Positions 43,866-51,683 of a stretch of DNA of 64,000 bases are shown here, one piece after another. A program made the position numbers and the translations under genes. Numbering within the stretch: the first letter of the stretch is position 1; every line of letters starts with the position of its first letter. Source of the DNA: Bacillus sp. S3 (lineage in GTDB: Bacteria > Bacillota > Bacilli > Bacillales > Cytobacillaceae); the NCBI RefSeq assembly GCF_005154805.1, contig NZ_CP039727.1, positions 927,501-991,500 on the forward strand. Reading direction: 5' to 3'. Under the pieces are notes generated by a model. It was not told the origin of the DNA. It saw only the letters and a program-made list of their open reading frames with translations, and did no database searches.

Positions 43866-45083
43866 ATGGAAACAGAAGCCTGCCATGTAAAGAAAACAGA
43901 GATTCATAGACATAAACAAAAGCCATTACATGATCTGACAACAAACAATGTATCGTCCGGAATAATATCCGCTATGCTAGCAATGACGGGACCTCCCGCC
44001 ATTATATTAGCTGCAGCAGAGGCGGGTCATTTTACACATGAACAAACCATTTCATGGATGTTCGCGGTCTATTTTTTTGGGGGGCTTTTCAGTGTTATCT
44101 TTCCATTCATTTATAAAATTCCGATTACAGGGGCACATTCATTATCGGGTGTCGCATTCCTTGTAACAATTACCCCTTATTATACTTTTTCAGAACTAAT
44201 TGGTGCATTTATGATTACCGGGTTGATCATTTTTATTATTGGAATTTCCGGGCTCTTCACAAAAATAATGCAATGGTTTCCTAATGAAATTATCGCAGCC
44301 ATGTTAGCTGGAATGATTACAACATATGTGGTCCGTTTAATATCATCAGTTAATGACATGGCCATTGTTGGTATTCCGGCGGTGCTATGTTACCTTATCT
44401 TCATTAAATGGGTTAAACGTATACCTGCTGTACTTGGTGCGGTTTGTATTGCACTTTTAATTATATTATTTACACAAAATATCGAAATATCACCAATGGA
44501 GACTTCATATATCTTTCCCGGCGTTTTTAAGCCGGAAATTTCTATTATAGGAATTTTCACCATATCATTGCCGCTTGCACTCCTTATTTTAAGCAATGAT
44601 GCAGCCCCTGGAATCGGTGCGTTAAAAAGCACAAATTTTAATCCGCCGACAAAAAAGATAATAGCAGCAAGCGGTATCTTTACAATGATAACAGCCATTT
44701 TTGGCGGTCAAAGTGCAAACATTGCGGGAATGATGTCAGCGATATGTGCAGGTGATGAGACGGGGCCTAGAGAAAAAAGGTATATGGCATCAGTTGTTTC
44801 TGGTGTATTGATTTTACTATTCGGAATTTTCGCGTGGAAGATTGTTCCTTTTATAAAAGCGCTGCCACTCTCATTTGTATCTATGTTGGCGGGATTTGCT
44901 CTTATAGGGGTGCTCGGGTCAAGTTTACAATTAGGTTTTTCAAAGCAAAGAATCCGTTTAGGTTCCACATTTGCTTTCGTCATAGCGTTATCAAACATCT
45001 CCTTTTTTCAAATTAGTGCGCCTGTTTTAGCTTTAATAATAGGCTCCTTTATTTCAAAAGTAATTGAAAAACAGGATGAATAA
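43866..45083 (+). CDS. BenE-family benzoate/H+ symporter
   Basis: A 405-aa membrane protein with about 12 helices, of the benzoate:proton symporter family (AMTGPPAIILAAAEAGHFT, KIPITGAHSLSGVAFL, GGQSANIAGMMSAICAG). It likely brings in an aromatic carboxylate for the oxygenase operon. ATG 43866 follows AGGGGT by 9 nt; the longer frame from 43848 lacks spacing for a ribosome site. It is the last gene of the Rieske unit, and operator 3 follows. Confidence 0.85.
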   Translation: METEACHVKKTEIHRHKQKPLHDLTTNNVSSGIISAMLAMTGPPAIILAAAEAGHFTHEQTISWMFAVYFFGGLFSVIFPFIYKIPITGAHSLSGVAFLVTITPYYTFSELIGAFMITGLIIFIIGISGLFTKIMQWFPNEIIAAMLAGMITTYVVRLISSVNDMAIVGIPAVLCYLIFIKWVKRIPAVLGAVCIALLIILFTQNIEISPMETSYIFPGVFKPEISIIGIFTISLPLALLILSNDAAPGIGALKSTNFNPPTKKIIAASGIFTMITAIFGGQSANIAGMMSAICAGDETGPREKRYMASVVSGVLILLFGIFAWKIVPFIKALPLSFVSMLAGFALIGVLGSSLQLGFSKQRIRLGSTFAFVIALSNISFFQISAPVLALIIGSFISKVIEKQDE

Positions 45084-45100
45084 ATATTTTTATTACCCAT

Positions 45101-45120
45101 ATTAGTTAGTAATAACTAAT
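45101..45120. promoter_or_regulatory. Island operator 3
   Basis: ATTAGTT-N6-AACTAAT, a perfect symmetric variant, 55 bp before the COG0523 GTPase gene. Confidence 0.7.
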
Positions 45121-45174
45121 AAACCGTTATAGAACATGAAAATATGGATAGATTCCAAACGCGTGAGGTAAAAG

Positions 45175-46131
45175 ATGAATAGAATTCCTGTTGTGATGGT
45201 AAGCGGTTTTTTAGGGAGCGGTAAAACGACGTTACTTGTAAATTTGTTAACTGAAACGAAAAAACGCAATTTAAATTATGCCGTATTAATTAATGAGCGG
45301 GGCAAGGTGGATGTAGACGGTTTGCTCGTTTCGAAGAGCTTTGATCGTGAAAAAATTGAATCCTTACTGGATGGGTGTATATGTTGCAGCAAAAAAAGCG
45401 AGATTTCATATAGTATCGATGCACTTTTACAAAAAAAGCCCGATATCATTTTTATCGAGCTAACAGGGGTAGCAAATCCCGAGGAAGTAGCAAGTGCACT
45501 AAATGAAAGAGAAATTATTGCCAAAGTAGAGTTGAAAAGTATTATTACCGTCCTTGATGCAGAGTTTCTCCTTGATGATCATTCCCGAACTTTTAAAGAA
45601 ACATTGTTTCATCAACTAGAATGTGCCGACCATATTGTCATCAATAAATTAGATTTGGTTAAACCATCTATAGTCGATGAAATAAGAAAGGTGGTTAAGC
45701 AAAGAAACTCCGTTGCGAAAATAGAATATGCTCGATTTGGTGGGATCGACTTTGAAAAGCTATTGAAACAGATATTTTCGGACAATCAAGTAAAGCAACA
45801 TAGACCAAATAAAGGGTATGGCTTAGAGAGAAATTATTCTAGTATGACTACCTTGGTTTTACCTGCTGATCGTTCACTTAACAAAGCAGATGTTGAGGGG
45901 TTTTTCGTTAGGCATGCTGACAAAATTGTTCGTGCAAAGGGGTTTGTCTGGATTTTGGAGGGCTCGGGAAATACTTCCTATTTGATTCAATATTCAGGTG
46001 TGAAAAGGATAGAATGGAAACCGGAAAGCTCTGATCAATATTTTATGATTTTAATAGGAATTGACCTTGATTCCAGTTCCGTAAAGAGCGAGTGGCTGAA
46101 AATAATCGGATCGCAAACAGAAGTGGTATAG
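45175..46131 (+). CDS. CobW/COG0523-family GTPase
   Basis: A 318-aa G3E GTPase. It has Walker A GFLGSGKTT (11-19), the metal-binding CxCC motif C68-I-C70-C71, ELTGVANPEE and NKLD, and a CobW C-terminal domain. Such proteins insert or deliver metals (Zn, Fe, Co) to target enzymes. Here it opens an operon of metal-dependent catabolic enzymes, so it may load one of them, as described for nitrile hydratase activators (inference). It overlaps no gene, and the SDR starts 33 bp later. Confidence 0.85.
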   Translation: MNRIPVVMVSGFLGSGKTTLLVNLLTETKKRNLNYAVLINERGKVDVDGLLVSKSFDREKIESLLDGCICCSKKSEISYSIDALLQKKPDIIFIELTGVANPEEVASALNEREIIAKVELKSIITVLDAEFLLDDHSRTFKETLFHQLECADHIVINKLDLVKPSIVDEIRKVVKQRNSVAKIEYARFGGIDFEKLLKQIFSDNQVKQHRPNKGYGLERNYSSMTTLVLPADRSLNKADVEGFFVRHADKIVRAKGFVWILEGSGNTSYLIQYSGVKRIEWKPESSDQYFMILIGIDLDSSSVKSEWLKIIGSQTEVV

Positions 46132-46163
46132 AATTCTTTCATTTAGCATTGGAGGGATACAGA

Positions 46164-46763
46164 ATGAAGATTTTAATAGTCGGTGCGAATGGTACTCTTG
46201 GATCGGCAGTTGTCAATGAGATGAAGGACGAAGCAGAAATAGTATGTGCGAGTCGGAGTCATTCTGATATTGGAGTAGATATCACCTCAACCGCAAGCAT
46301 TAGCGAAATGTTTAAGGAAGTTGGCGAAATTGATGCACTTGTATGTGCAGCAGGTGCTGCACATTATGGTCCGATTGAAGAATTAACGCCCGAACTAAAT
46401 AGCATTGCTGTGAATAGTAAGCTGCTTGGTCAAATAAACTTAGTTCTTCTTGGCTTACCATACATTCGTGATCACGGTAGTATCACGTTAACGACTGGTA
46501 TCTTAATGGATGATCCCGTGGTGCAGGGTTCCTCCTCTGCGATGGCGAATGGTGGTGTTCGTGCGTTCGTTAAATCAGCGGCAATTGAATTACCAAGGGG
46601 TATCCGCATTAATAGCGTGAGTCCTAACATGCTAGAGGAGTCAAAGGAAAAGTATGGTCTATTCTTTGAAGGATTTGAAGCTGTCAAAGCTGAAAGGGCT
46701 GCTCTTGCATATAGAAAAAGTATCTTAGGAGGACAAACCGGACAAAGTTATACCGTTTACTGA
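46164..46763 (+). CDS. Atypical short-chain dehydrogenase
   Basis: A 199-aa SDR with the glycine motif VGANGTLG (6-13) and CAAGAAHYG. The usual YxxxK catalytic pair is replaced: the Lys (in VRAFVKSAAIEL) is kept but the Tyr position reads Met/Ala. It is shorter than the classical 250 aa. This small SDR subgroup is common near catabolic genes and may be an NAD(P)-dependent reductase of limited range. ATG 46164 follows GGAGGG. Confidence 0.8.
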   Translation: MKILIVGANGTLGSAVVNEMKDEAEIVCASRSHSDIGVDITSTASISEMFKEVGEIDALVCAAGAAHYGPIEELTPELNSIAVNSKLLGQINLVLLGLPYIRDHGSITLTTGILMDDPVVQGSSSAMANGGVRAFVKSAAIELPRGIRINSVSPNMLEESKEKYGLFFEGFEAVKAERAALAYRKSILGGQTGQSYTVY

Positions 46764-46816
46764 GAAATATCAAACAATATTAATTCCAAGAGCGGTCTTT
46801 AAAGAGGGGGATGGAA

Positions 46817-47521
46817 GTGAGGAAAAGAATTTGGGAGCAATATTTAGATGAAAGAGATCAAAAGGTGTACTCGGGTGCCGGGTTAGGGAAAGTAAATGGA
46901 CTTGGCGAGAACCCTGCTCTAGTTATTATTGATGTTACCTATGGCTTCACTGGAGAAGAATCGGAGGATATTGAACAGTCGATAAAAAAATACCCTACTA
47001 GTTGTGGTGCGGATGCTTGGAAGGCAATACCCCATATTAAGGAACTGCTGAACGTTTGCAGGGAGGTTAATATTCCAATATTTTATACGATTATTGAGGG
47101 ACATAAACATAATTCGAATGAAAAAACAGCCATTAAAGGGAATGTATTTGGTCACCCGACATTAGTTGAAGGCGGGAAGGGAACCGAAATTGTCCAGCAG
47201 CTAAAACCGATTCCCGGAGAAATTGTCATTTCAAAAAAGAAGCCAAGTGCGTTTTTCGGAACACCGTTAATCTCGTATTTAGTTGATCAAAATGTTGATA
47301 CATTAATCGTTACCGGCACAACAACAAGTGGTTGTGTACGCGCTTCTGTTGTCGATGCGTTTTCTTACAATTTTAATGTGGTTGTTCCGGAAGAGTGTGT
47401 ATTTGATCGAGGGATCACTACCCATGCAATGAACCTGTTTGATATGCAGCAGAAATATGCGGATGTACTTTCTACCGATGAAGTAATTATATCCTTGAAG
47501 AAAAAAATCCAACATGCATAG
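46817..47521 (+). CDS. Isochorismatase-fold amidohydrolase (maleamate / N-carbamoylsarcosine amidase-like)
   Basis: A 234-aa cysteine hydrolase. The catalytic triad Asp41, Lys144 and Cys175 (numbered from ATG 46811) is intact within IIDVTYGFTG, SKKKPSAFFG and GTTTSGCVRAS. It is close to N-carbamoylsarcosine amidase and to maleamate amidase (NicF), which releases ammonia from maleamate in nicotinate breakdown. The maleate-isomerase-like gene three genes downstream supports the maleamate reading. GTG 46817 fits GAGGGGG (6 nt) better than the abutting ATG 46811. Confidence 0.82.
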   Translation: MRKRIWEQYLDERDQKVYSGAGLGKVNGLGENPALVIIDVTYGFTGEESEDIEQSIKKYPTSCGADAWKAIPHIKELLNVCREVNIPIFYTIIEGHKHNSNEKTAIKGNVFGHPTLVEGGKGTEIVQQLKPIPGEIVISKKKPSAFFGTPLISYLVDQNVDTLIVTGTTTSGCVRASVVDAFSYNFNVVVPEECVFDRGITTHAMNLFDMQQKYADVLSTDEVIISLKKKIQHA

Positions 47522-47551
47522 TTTACTAAATTTGTTCTTAGGAGGGGAAAT

Positions 47552-48355
47552 ATGTTTGTCACTAAACATGATAACGAAATTTGGTTAGTAGATCAGTACC
47601 ACCATTCCATACAAGCCGGAGAAGTAGCCCGCCATTGGGGAAATGAGGAATTCGAAGCGCCTTCCCAATCATTAATTACTGCTGTTGAGAAACATGATAT
47701 TGGTTGGGTAGAGCCCGATAAAGAAGTTTTATTTAATGAAGAAACGGGGAGGCCAATTAATTTCATCAATATTAATGTGAAACAGCATGTACAGTTTTAT
47801 TCAAACGGGTACAAAAAAATGCTGGAAGAGGACCCGTATGCCGGTATGTTAATCGGAATGCATTGGATTGGCTTATATACGAGTCGATTTGGCTATGACC
47901 CTACGTTTACCTATAAAATTCCTGAAGATTTAAAGGACTTTATGCAAAATGTAGTCATTGAAACGCAAAAGGAATGGGTCGACGTCAAAATGAAATATTG
48001 GAAATATAATGAAAAGCGCAGCGAGTTTGAAAATAAAGTATGGATGGATTATGAGTTTTTGCAATTAATGGATCGTATGTCACAACTCGTCTCACTTAAT
48101 AGGCATCAAGACCAGGCAGAAGCCGTTCTCGGCCCAGTTCGTAAAAATCAGAATGGGGAAGGAATTCATGTTGCCGTTCAACTGCCTGGTGATGGTTCAG
48201 TCATCATTGAGCCGTTTCCATTCAAAGAAGAATTTGAAACATCCGTTAAAGTTCGAAAGATTCCAGACAGAAAATATGAGAGCCATGAAGAACTAAGTCA
48301 AGAAATAGCAAATGCCCCATACGAAGTAATGAAATGGAAAATTAGAAAAAAGTAA
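47552..48355 (+). CDS. DUF3891 family protein
   Basis: A 267-aa protein matching DUF3891. Conserved His/Asp positions (YHHSIQAGEVARHWG, AVEKHDIGW, MHWIGLYTSRFG) resemble the spaced H...HD pattern of metal-binding HD-type folds, but no HD-domain assignment is proven. The function is unknown. It lies between the amidase and a Zn-alcohol dehydrogenase in one transcript, with GGAGGGG before the ATG. In this context it is a candidate for an unassigned catabolic step. Confidence 0.75.
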   Translation: MFVTKHDNEIWLVDQYHHSIQAGEVARHWGNEEFEAPSQSLITAVEKHDIGWVEPDKEVLFNEETGRPINFININVKQHVQFYSNGYKKMLEEDPYAGMLIGMHWIGLYTSRFGYDPTFTYKIPEDLKDFMQNVVIETQKEWVDVKMKYWKYNEKRSEFENKVWMDYEFLQLMDRMSQLVSLNRHQDQAEAVLGPVRKNQNGEGIHVAVQLPGDGSVIIEPFPFKEEFETSVKVRKIPDRKYESHEELSQEIANAPYEVMKWKIRKK

Positions 48356-48371
48356 TCTTGGAGGTTAATAA

Positions 48372-49511
48372 ATGACTAGACCAACGCATGCAAAGGCTGC
48401 TGTTTTGACGGGTAAAGAACAAATCGAAATGATGGAATTTCCCATTCCAACAATAGGGAACAATGACGGACTTTTACGTGTAGAATCCTGCGGCGTTTGT
48501 GGACTTGACAGTGAAGGATATTTACACGGTGGAAATGCGGTGTTTAAACTCCCTTGTATCATTGGCCATGAAATTGTCGGGTATATCGATGAAATTGGAG
48601 CAGAAGCAGAAAAGCGCTGGAATGTACAAAAAGGAGATCGTGTTATTGTGGAGGAGTATATCCCATGCGGGCACTGTGATCCTTGTTTAACAGGTAATTA
48701 TCATCTTTGCTTTGATCTAAGATACGGTGCGATGAGCATTTATAATGAGAAAACAGCACTTTGGGGCGGCTTCGCAGAATATATGTATTTGCATCCACAT
48801 TCGATCATTCATAAGGTAAACAAAGAAGTACCTGCAGATCTTTTGACTCTATTTATCCCTATTTCGAACGGTGTTCATTGGGTCCAACAAGTTGGAAATA
48901 CGACGGTTGGAGATACAGTGGTCATCCAAGGACCTGGTCCAATGGGACTTGGAGCGGTGATTGGGGCAAAAGAAGCAGGTGCTGGAACCATTATCGTGAC
49001 AGGTCTTTCAAAAGACGCCCACCGCTTGGAAATTGCAAAAGAATTTGGTGCAACCCATGTCCTTTTTGCTGACAAACATGATCTTGTAAAAGAAGTATCG
49101 AAAATTACAAATGGTAAAATGGCTAACACGGTGATCAATGCAGCAACTACCCCAATTCAATTCAAGGTAAGTTTGGATCTAGCAGGATATCATGGGACAA
49201 TTGTCCATTCTGGTACTGATCATTTTCTCACCGACGAAGTCATGTCCAGTAAAATTACGTGGAAACTATTAACCATCAAAGGTGTCCTAGGCCGTCCGAA
49301 AAAAGCGGTAGGGGTGGCTTTAAAGATTATTGAATCAGGCCGCTATCCACTAGAAAAGATGATCACACATGAATTTAGTGTGTCGGAAACACATAAAGCA
49401 GTCAATACACATGCTAAGGGACTAGATGGATGTATACATGTTGCTGTATTAAATAAAGAAATAACTAAGGAAGGGGCAAAAACATGGGAAAAAACTATCG
49501 GGTCGGTTTAA
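48372..49511 (+). CDS. Zinc-dependent alcohol dehydrogenase family protein
   Basis: A 379-aa medium-chain dehydrogenase. Catalytic zinc residues are C40/C43 and H66-E67 (GHEIVGYIDEIG); the structural zinc cysteines are C99, C102, C105 and C113. The NAD-binding region is VVIQGPGPMGLGAVIGAKEAGA. It oxidises an alcohol or dihydrodiol-type intermediate, probably from the ring-hydroxylation pathway (inference). The ATG has TTGGAGG 7 nt upstream. It overlaps the next gene by 28 bp, implying coupled translation. Confidence 0.87.
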   Translation: MTRPTHAKAAVLTGKEQIEMMEFPIPTIGNNDGLLRVESCGVCGLDSEGYLHGGNAVFKLPCIIGHEIVGYIDEIGAEAEKRWNVQKGDRVIVEEYIPCGHCDPCLTGNYHLCFDLRYGAMSIYNEKTALWGGFAEYMYLHPHSIIHKVNKEVPADLLTLFIPISNGVHWVQQVGNTTVGDTVVIQGPGPMGLGAVIGAKEAGAGTIIVTGLSKDAHRLEIAKEFGATHVLFADKHDLVKEVSKITNGKMANTVINAATTPIQFKVSLDLAGYHGTIVHSGTDHFLTDEVMSSKITWKLLTIKGVLGRPKKAVGVALKIIESGRYPLEKMITHEFSVSETHKAVNTHAKGLDGCIHVAVLNKEITKEGAKTWEKTIGSV

Positions 49512-50251
49512 TCGTGCCTAGTTCAAACACAACAATGGAAACGGAAATTCCAGCCATGCTAAACAGCCGAAAGGAGCTGTTTCCGGAGGCATCATTTACC
49601 TTTCATTCTAGCCGAATGAGGATGATGCATGTCACGAAAGAAGAATTAAAAAAGATGGATCATGATAGTGATCGCTGTGCCTTGGAACTTTCTGATGCAA
49701 AATGCGATGTGTTAGCCTATGCCTGTTTAATTGCCATCATGTCACAGGGACCAGGCTATCATGTATCCTCTGAGGATCGTTTATGTCAAGTCGTAAAAGG
49801 AAATAAAGATAATGCCCCTGTCGTTAGCAGTGCAGGTGCATTAATTGAAGGCATTAAAGAAATTGGTGCGAAGAAAGTGTCAATCATTACGCCCTATATG
49901 AAGCCTCTAACGAATATGGTGATTGAGTACTTAAATACGAGTGGTATTGAGGTCATTGACTCTATTAGTCTTGAAGTTTCTGACAATCTAGAAGTGGGAA
50001 GATTAGATCCAATGAATCTTGTGAAACATGCAAGAAATTTAAACACGACCGGTGCAGATGCAATTGTCTTGTCAGCGTGTGTACAAATGCCGTCTTTGCC
50101 AGCCATTCAAATTGTTGAGGACGAACTTGGGCTGCCAGTTTTATCAGCAGCCACATCAACTGTTTACCAAATCTTGAAAAACCTTGGGCTAGCACCAGTT
50201 GTCCCAAATGCCGGGCGGTTATTAGCGAAAGAAAAATCTGCAATAGTATAA
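49484..50251 (+). CDS. Maleate isomerase-like Asp/Glu racemase family protein
   Basis: A 255-aa protein of the Asp/Glu racemase superfamily. Two catalytic cysteines, Cys81 (LAYACL) and Cys199 (LSACVQMPS), and the N-terminal PSSNTTMETEIP are the pattern of maleate cis-trans isomerase (NicE), which turns maleate into fumarate. The family also includes arylmalonate decarboxylases, but those have different Cys usage. With the upstream amidase it suggests maleamate to maleate to fumarate. AAGGAAGGGG precedes the ATG. A hairpin (50288-50335) ends the operon. Confidence 0.85.
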   Translation: MGKNYRVGLIVPSSNTTMETEIPAMLNSRKELFPEASFTFHSSRMRMMHVTKEELKKMDHDSDRCALELSDAKCDVLAYACLIAIMSQGPGYHVSSEDRLCQVVKGNKDNAPVVSSAGALIEGIKEIGAKKVSIITPYMKPLTNMVIEYLNTSGIEVIDSISLEVSDNLEVGRLDPMNLVKHARNLNTTGADAIVLSACVQMPSLPAIQIVEDELGLPVLSAATSTVYQILKNLGLAPVVPNAGRLLAKEKSAIV

Positions 50252-50287
50252 TCATGGAAGTACGTGTCCCATAAGTAGTACTTGACC

Positions 50288-50335
50288 CTCCACCTTTCTA
50301 TTAAAGATTTTATTAATCTATAAATAGTGGTGGAG
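50288..50335 (+). terminator. Terminator of the amidase-isomerase operon
   Basis: CTCCACC (50288-50294) pairs with GGTGGAG (50329-50335), with an inner CTATTAAAG/CTATAAATAG-type region. The T run is modest. Confidence 0.45.
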
Positions 50336-50431
50336 CTCTTTGGGTACAACGGGAAATCAGCAGTTATATCTTTCATTTACAGCTTTAATCGTTCATAGGA
50401 AAAATTTTATAAAGAAGCACAGAAAAATCTC

Positions 50432-50460
50432 TTGAAAATTCTGAATGTTTAATTTATGAT
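50432..50460 (+). promoter_or_regulatory. Sigma-A promoter of the dsrE/coxG/TRAP operon
   Basis: TTGAAA (50432-50437), a 17-bp spacer and TATGAT (50455-50460). The same block, with one substitution within the promoter, precedes the second coxG at 54852-54880. Confidence 0.7.
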
Positions 50461-50497
50461 GTATTTAACAAGTTGTTGATAGTGTAAACTAACAGTT

Positions 50498-50517
50498 GTT
50501 AGTTAGTGCTAACCAAT
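50498..50517. promoter_or_regulatory. Island operator 4
   Basis: GTTAGTT-AGTGCT-AACCAAT: perfect left arm, degenerate right arm, 38 bp downstream of the -10 box. The N6 core is identical to operator 5. Confidence 0.6.
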
Positions 50518-50583
50518 AATATTTATTTTTTGAGATTAACAGAAAAGGTTTTGACTTCAAAATTTTTAAAAAGGAGAAGAAAA

Positions 50584-50955
50584 ATGGCAAAAATACTTGT
50601 TCACTTAACACATGGTCCTTCTGCACCAACTCAAGCAGATCGTGCGTTTCTAATTGCAAGGACAGCAATTGAAGAAGGGCATCAAGTTTCAATGTTCTTA
50701 GCAGGGGCTGCTGTGGAATTAATTCGTGATGAAAACTTAAACCAAACGCTTGGGATAGGAGAAACAGCCGCTACTTTAAGAGATTCAGTGAATGCCATTA
50801 TTGAGGGTGGTGGAAAAATAGTATTATCGAAGGTTTCATGCGGCGCCAGAGGTATTGAAGAAGCGGATTTAGCAGGGAAACAAATTGAATTAGGAATGCC
50901 AAATGCCCTTGTAAAAATGACGGTTGAAAACGACCGTGTTATTACGTATGGATAA
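50584..50955 (+). CDS. DsrE/DsrF-like protein
   Basis: A 123-aa single-domain DsrE-like protein (MAKILVHLTHGPSAPTQADRAFLIARTAIEEGHQVSMFL...) with one conserved Cys in KVSCGARGIEE, the position that carries sulfur in DsrE-type relays. A role in sulfur delivery to the Mo-hydroxylase is possible but speculative. ATG 50584 follows AAGGAGAAG; the longer upstream frame overlaps operator 4 and is rejected. Confidence 0.75.
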   Translation: MAKILVHLTHGPSAPTQADRAFLIARTAIEEGHQVSMFLAGAAVELIRDENLNQTLGIGETAATLRDSVNAIIEGGGKIVLSKVSCGARGIEEADLAGKQIELGMPNALVKMTVENDRVITYG

Positions 50956-51078
50956 TAAGGTTTTTATTTACTTTTGATGTTTGTGGGTACTCACTATAAT
51001 TTAGCGAACATAGTTCAGCTAAAATAATTCTGGATCTCTTAGCTAGTTATAAAAACGAAGGAAAGGAGGGAATAAATA

Positions 51079-51531
51079 GTGGAATTAAAAGGAAAAACGG
51101 AATTTAAACAGCCGGTTGAAGCGATTTGGAATGCTTTGCATGATCCAGAAATTCTAAAAGAGGTAATCCCCGGTTGTCAGCAATTGGAACTCATAGATGA
51201 AAACAAATATGAAGTAAGCATGAAACTAGGTGTGGCAGCTGTTAAGGGTGAATACGAAGGGCAAGTAAAGCTAGAGGATGTAGAAAAATATCATTACTAT
51301 ATTTTTAATGCTGAGGGAAGTGGATCACCAGGACATGTAACAGCAAAAATGGACTGTAAGCTCAGCCCGGCCGAAAATGGCTGTGTTTTAGAATGGGACT
51401 GCAATGCTGAAGTAGGAGGAGTCATTGCTAGTGTGGGAAGTAGGGTGTTAAGCGGGATTGCAAAATTTATGGCAGGGAAATTTTTCAAGGACGTGGAGAA
51501 AGTATCAATAAAAAAGACTATGACCCAGTAG
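51079..51531 (+). CDS. CoxG-like SRPBCC protein, copy 1
   Basis: A 150-aa START/SRPBCC protein of the CoxG group (MELKGKTEFKQPVEAIWNALHDPEIL, GSGSPGHVTAKMDC). CoxG proteins accompany molybdenum hydroxylases and in some systems recruit them to the membrane through a C-terminal tail; this short copy lacks an obvious tail. A paralogue about 86% identical by eye is at 54998. The GTG start has AAAGGAGGG 7 nt upstream. Confidence 0.85.
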   Translation: MELKGKTEFKQPVEAIWNALHDPEILKEVIPGCQQLELIDENKYEVSMKLGVAAVKGEYEGQVKLEDVEKYHYYIFNAEGSGSPGHVTAKMDCKLSPAENGCVLEWDCNAEVGGVIASVGSRVLSGIAKFMAGKFFKDVEKVSIKKTMTQ

Positions 51532-51683
51532 ATTACCTCCATATTTTTAAAAGGTATTAATACTAAAAAACATTTTGAAAGGGTTTGCATATTTGGTCTT
51601 ACGTGTAAAAATCGTAATCCTACATTTAAACAATGTGATCAAGTTAAAGTGTAGCCCTTAAGACCAACGATAGGAGTGATGAA

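Larger units (their letters stand above)
50252..50583. other. Intergenic region with terminator, promoter and operator
   Basis: 332 bp. It holds a CTCCACC/GGTGGAG hairpin (50288-50335) ending the upstream operon, a sigma-A promoter (50432-50460), and operator 4. The promoter block is repeated at 54852-54906. Confidence 0.6.
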
